From the NCBI GenBank assembly GCA_029202525.1, contig CP119325.1, positions 1,129,001-1,193,000 on the forward strand: a stretch of 64,000 nucleotides of DNA, read 5' to 3'. The position numbers and the translations under genes are program-made. Under the pieces are notes generated by a model, which was not told the DNA's origin, ran no database searches, and saw nothing but the letters and a program-made list of their open reading frames with translations. The DNA comes from Candidatus Pseudomonas phytovorans. Lineage in GTDB: Bacteria; Pseudomonadota; Gammaproteobacteria; Pseudomonadales; Pseudomonadaceae. Below are positions 61,644 through 64,000 of this stretch, in pieces; within the stretch, counting starts at the first letter, position 1; each line of letters opens with the position of its first letter.

Positions 61644-62651
61644 ATGACCTTTACCCCCCGCCAGATCACCCTGGCCAGCCTGATCATCGTCATGGGCGGG
61701 CTGCTGCTGGCTTTGCCCCTGAAGTTGCTGCCCAGCCTACTGGCTGGCTTGCTGGTGTTCGAACTGGTCAACATGCTGACCCCACGCCTGCAACCGCTGC
61801 TGGCCGGCCAACGCGCGCGCTGGCTGGCCGTGGCGCTGCTCGGCACGCTGGTGGTCAGCACCCTGACCCTGGTGATTGCCGGCGCCTTCAGCTTCCTGCT
61901 GCACGAGGCGGAAAACCCCGGCGCTTCGCTGGACAAGTTCATGGCCCTGGTCGAGCAGGCCCGCAGCCAGCTGCCGCCGTTCATCGAAGCCTACCTGCCC
62001 GCCAGTGCTGCCGAATTCAAGGTGGCCATCGGCGACTGGATCAAGAGCCATCTCAGTGACCTGCAGCTGGTGGGCAAGGGCATGGCGCACATGTTCGTGA
62101 CGCTGCTGATCGGCATGATCCTTGGTGCCATCATTGCCTTGCAGCGCATTCCCGATGTATCCCGGCGCAAGCCACTGGCGGCGGCGCTGTTCGAGCGCCT
62201 GAACCTGCTGGTGAAGGCGTTTCGCAACATCGTCTTCGCGCAGATCAAGATCTCGTTGCTGAACACGGCCTTTACCGGCATTTTCCTGGCCGTGGTGATG
62301 CCGCTGTTCGGCGTGCACTTGCCCCTGACCAAGACGCTGATCGTGCTGACCTTCCTGCTGGGCTTGCTGCCAGTGATCGGCAACCTGATGTCCAATACCC
62401 TGATCACCATCGTCGGCCTGTCGCTGTCGGTCTGGGTGGCGGCGGCGGCGCTGGGTTACCTGATCGTCATCCACAAGGTCGAGTACTTCCTCAACGCGCG
62501 GATCGTCGGTGGGCAGATCAGTGCCAAGGCGTGGGAACTGCTGCTGGCGATGCTGGTGTTCGAGGCGGCGTTCGGGCTGCCTGGTGTGGTGGCGGGGCCG
62601 ATCTACTATGCCTACCTCAAGAGTGAGCTGAAGCGGGAAGAGCTGGTCTGA
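61644..62651 (+). CDS. AI-2E family permease
   Basis: The 335-residue protein has about eight membrane segments and the family's long central soluble loop (about 85-150). Typical features are LLPVIGNLMSNTLITIVGLS and the end EAAFGLPGVVAGPIYYAYLKSEL. Members were first linked to autoinducer-2 export; many are now seen as ion or solute exporters. It starts 70 bases after psiF. Confidence 0.87.
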   Translation: MTFTPRQITLASLIIVMGGLLLALPLKLLPSLLAGLLVFELVNMLTPRLQPLLAGQRARWLAVALLGTLVVSTLTLVIAGAFSFLLHEAENPGASLDKFMALVEQARSQLPPFIEAYLPASAAEFKVAIGDWIKSHLSDLQLVGKGMAHMFVTLLIGMILGAIIALQRIPDVSRRKPLAAALFERLNLLVKAFRNIVFAQIKISLLNTAFTGIFLAVVMPLFGVHLPLTKTLIVLTFLLGLLPVIGNLMSNTLITIVGLSLSVWVAAAALGYLIVIHKVEYFLNARIVGGQISAKAWELLLAMLVFEAAFGLPGVVAGPIYYAYLKSELKREELV

Positions 62652-62660
62652 TCTCCTGTC

Positions 62661-62759
62661 CCGGCCCTTTCGCGGGACAAGCCCGCTCCCACAGGATCAC
62701 CATTGCCGCTGAGCTATAGGTAATCCTGTGGGAGCGGGCTTGTCCCGCGAAGAGGCCGG
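62661..62759. repeat. REP pair after the AI-2E-family gene
   Basis: CCGGCCCTTTCGCGGGACAAG with CCCGCTCCCACAGGAT (62661-62697) faces ATCCTGTGGGAGCGGGCTTG with TCCCGCGAAGAGGCCGG (62723-62759). It fills the gap between two convergent genes. Confidence 0.9.
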
Positions 62760-62778
62760 CGCAGGTTACAGATAGGTA

Positions 62779-64000
62779 TCAGGCCGCTCCGTAGCGCTTG
62801 CGGGCTTCGATAGCCAGGCCACTACCAATGCTGCCAAAGATATTGCCTTCCACATGCCGCGCATTCGGCAGCATTGCCGCCACACTGTTGCGCAACGCCG
62901 GAATACCGCTGGAACCACCCGTGAAGAACACCGTATCGACCTGGCTTTCGCTCACGCCAGCCTTGGCCAGCAACTCGGTCACGCTACCGCGCACACGCTC
63001 CAGCAACCCATCGATCGCCTCTTCAAACAGCACGCGGGTCAGCTCTGCAGTCAGCTCAGGCTCGACCCGGCGCAGGTCGATGCTGCGGCTGGTGTGCTCG
63101 GTCAGCTCGATCTTGCTGGCTTCCACTTCCATCGCCAGCCAGTGCCCGGCACGTTGCTCGATCAACTTGAACAGGCGGTCGATACCAAAGCTGTCCTCGA
63201 TGTCGTAGCGCATGCTGCCCAGCGCCAGTTGCGACTTTTGCGCGTACACGGCGTTGATGGTGTGCCAGGTGGCCAGGTTGAGGTGGTAGCTGGTGGGCAT
63301 CAGCGCGCCGCTCTTCATGCGGCTGCCGTAGCCGAACAGCGGCATCACGCCCTGCAGGCTCAGCTGCTTGTCGAAGTCGGTACCGCCGATGTGCACGCCG
63401 CCGGTGGCGAGAATGTCGCTTTGGCGCTCGGCGACCAGGTGGCGCTCGGGCGACAGGCGGATCAGGGTAAAGTCCGAAGTACCCCCGCCTATGTCGACGA
63501 TCAGCACCAGCTCTTCACGGCTGATGCCTGACTCGTAGTCGAACGCCGCGGCAATCGGCTCGTACTGGAACGACACGTCCTTGAAGCCGATCTTGCGCGC
63601 CACGTCGGCCAGGGTGTCCTCGGCTTCCTGGTCGGCCGCCGGGTCTTCGTCGACGAAGAACACCGGCCTGCCCAGTACCACCTGCTCGAATTCGCGGCCA
63701 GCGGCGGCCTCGGCGCGCTTTTTCAGCTCACCGATGAACATGCCCAGCAGGTCCTTGAACGGCAGGGCGCTGCCCAGCACGCTGGTGTCGTGCTTGATCA
63801 GCTTGGAGCCCAGCAGGCTTTTCAGCGAGCGCATCAGGCGGCCTTCGTAGCCTTCCAGGTACTCGTGCAGCGCCAGGCGGCCATACACCGGGCGGCGCTC
63901 TTCGATGTTGAAGAACACCACCGAGGGCAAGGTGATCTTGCCGTCTTCCAGGGCAATCAGCGACTCCACGCCAGGGCGGTGCCAGCCGACCGTGGAGTTG
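62779..64000 (-). CDS. Hsp70-like protein, YegD type (5' end outside the window)
   Basis: The minus-strand frame stays open to the window edge and reads NSTVGWHRPGVESLIALEDG from there, so the start lies beyond 64000. The 400 or so residues seen have the actin/Hsp70 ATPase plan: IVDIGGGTSDFTLIRLS (phosphate 2), VHIGGTDFDKQL and VFFTGGSSGIPALRN (adenosine motif). The large Hsp70 peptide-binding domain is missing after GLAIEARKRYGAA, as in YegD. Its role is not known; a chaperone-like ATPase is likely. Confidence 0.88.
   Translation of the reverse strand, partial: NSTVGWHRPGVESLIALEDGKITLPSVVFFNIEERRPVYGRLALHEYLEGYEGRLMRSLKSLLGSKLIKHDTSVLGSALPFKDLLGMFIGELKKRAEAAAGREFEQVVLGRPVFFVDEDPAADQEAEDTLADVARKIGFKDVSFQYEPIAAAFDYESGISREELVLIVDIGGGTSDFTLIRLSPERHLVAERQSDILATGGVHIGGTDFDKQLSLQGVMPLFGYGSRMKSGALMPTSYHLNLATWHTINAVYAQKSQLALGSMRYDIEDSFGIDRLFKLIEQRAGHWLAMEVEASKIELTEHTSRSIDLRRVEPELTAELTRVLFEEAIDGLLERVRGSVTELLAKAGVSESQVDTVFFTGGSSGIPALRNSVAAMLPNARHVEGNIFGSIGSGLAIEARKRYGAA

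Overview
The window is a piece of a Pseudomonas chromosome, most likely the P. putida group. The evidence is the rpsR / DUF2232 / rplI / dnaB order, the azurin gene, a pncB-nadE pair, the braCDEFG transport operon, osmE, psiF and many REP elements of the P. putida type (a core like GCGGGCAAGCCCGC next to GCTCCCACA). Core genes are GC-rich with strong G/C third-position bias. The stretch from about 10.35 to 43.74 kb is visibly richer in A/T, has no REP elements and carries mostly orphan genes.

Left core (1-10349): the 3' end of rpsR, DUF2232, rplI and dnaB; a lone fused ABC exporter; a DUF3077 mini-operon behind a structured leader; ygiQ; a LOG-type nucleotide hydrolase; azurin; and the last 100 codons of nadE.

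Genomic island (10355-43743): a 33.4-kb element sits exactly inside the codon for Met175 of the host nadE (174 codons on the right, 100 on the left; 174+1+100 = 275, the normal length). Its ends are inverted repeats (TTCTACCCCCCTA, plus a subterminal TGCACAAC). At the right end is a tightly overlapping operon of three large tyrosine recombinases and a small coiled-coil HTH protein. This matches the ginABCD module of the GInt family of islands, with the AT-rich end opposite. Just inside the left end the island carries its own NAD synthetase of the other type, the two-domain glutamine-dependent enzyme. The island therefore destroys an essential gene and supplies a non-homologous-architecture replacement. 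The cargo also has a RES toxin (a family that consumes NAD+) with a convergent antitoxin under a clear palindromic operator, an HNH nuclease, an Mrr-like PD-(D/E)XK nuclease, an AlbA_2/Schlafen-type protein, a T5orf172 GIY-YIG-like protein, a permuted papain-like enzyme, a metallophosphoesterase, a Rep-like winged-helix protein next to a candidate origin, a ParC-like gene, DUF6957, DUF5623 and KilA-N genes, a candidate small RNA, and several broken or duplicated gene remnants. No conjugation genes are visible.

Right core (43744-64000): the first 174 codons of nadE, pncB, the sigma-54-type promoter and braCDEFG branched-chain amino acid operon, a spacer with DnaA-box-like motifs, an SDR dehydrogenase, an AGE-family epimerase, a FabR-like TetR regulator, a secreted protein made of eight 15-residue repeats, an AsmA-family protein, a ferritin-like protein, osmE, a lipase-like hydrolase, a DMT transporter with a divergent AraC regulator, psiF, an AI-2E-family permease and an incomplete Hsp70-like gene (YegD type).
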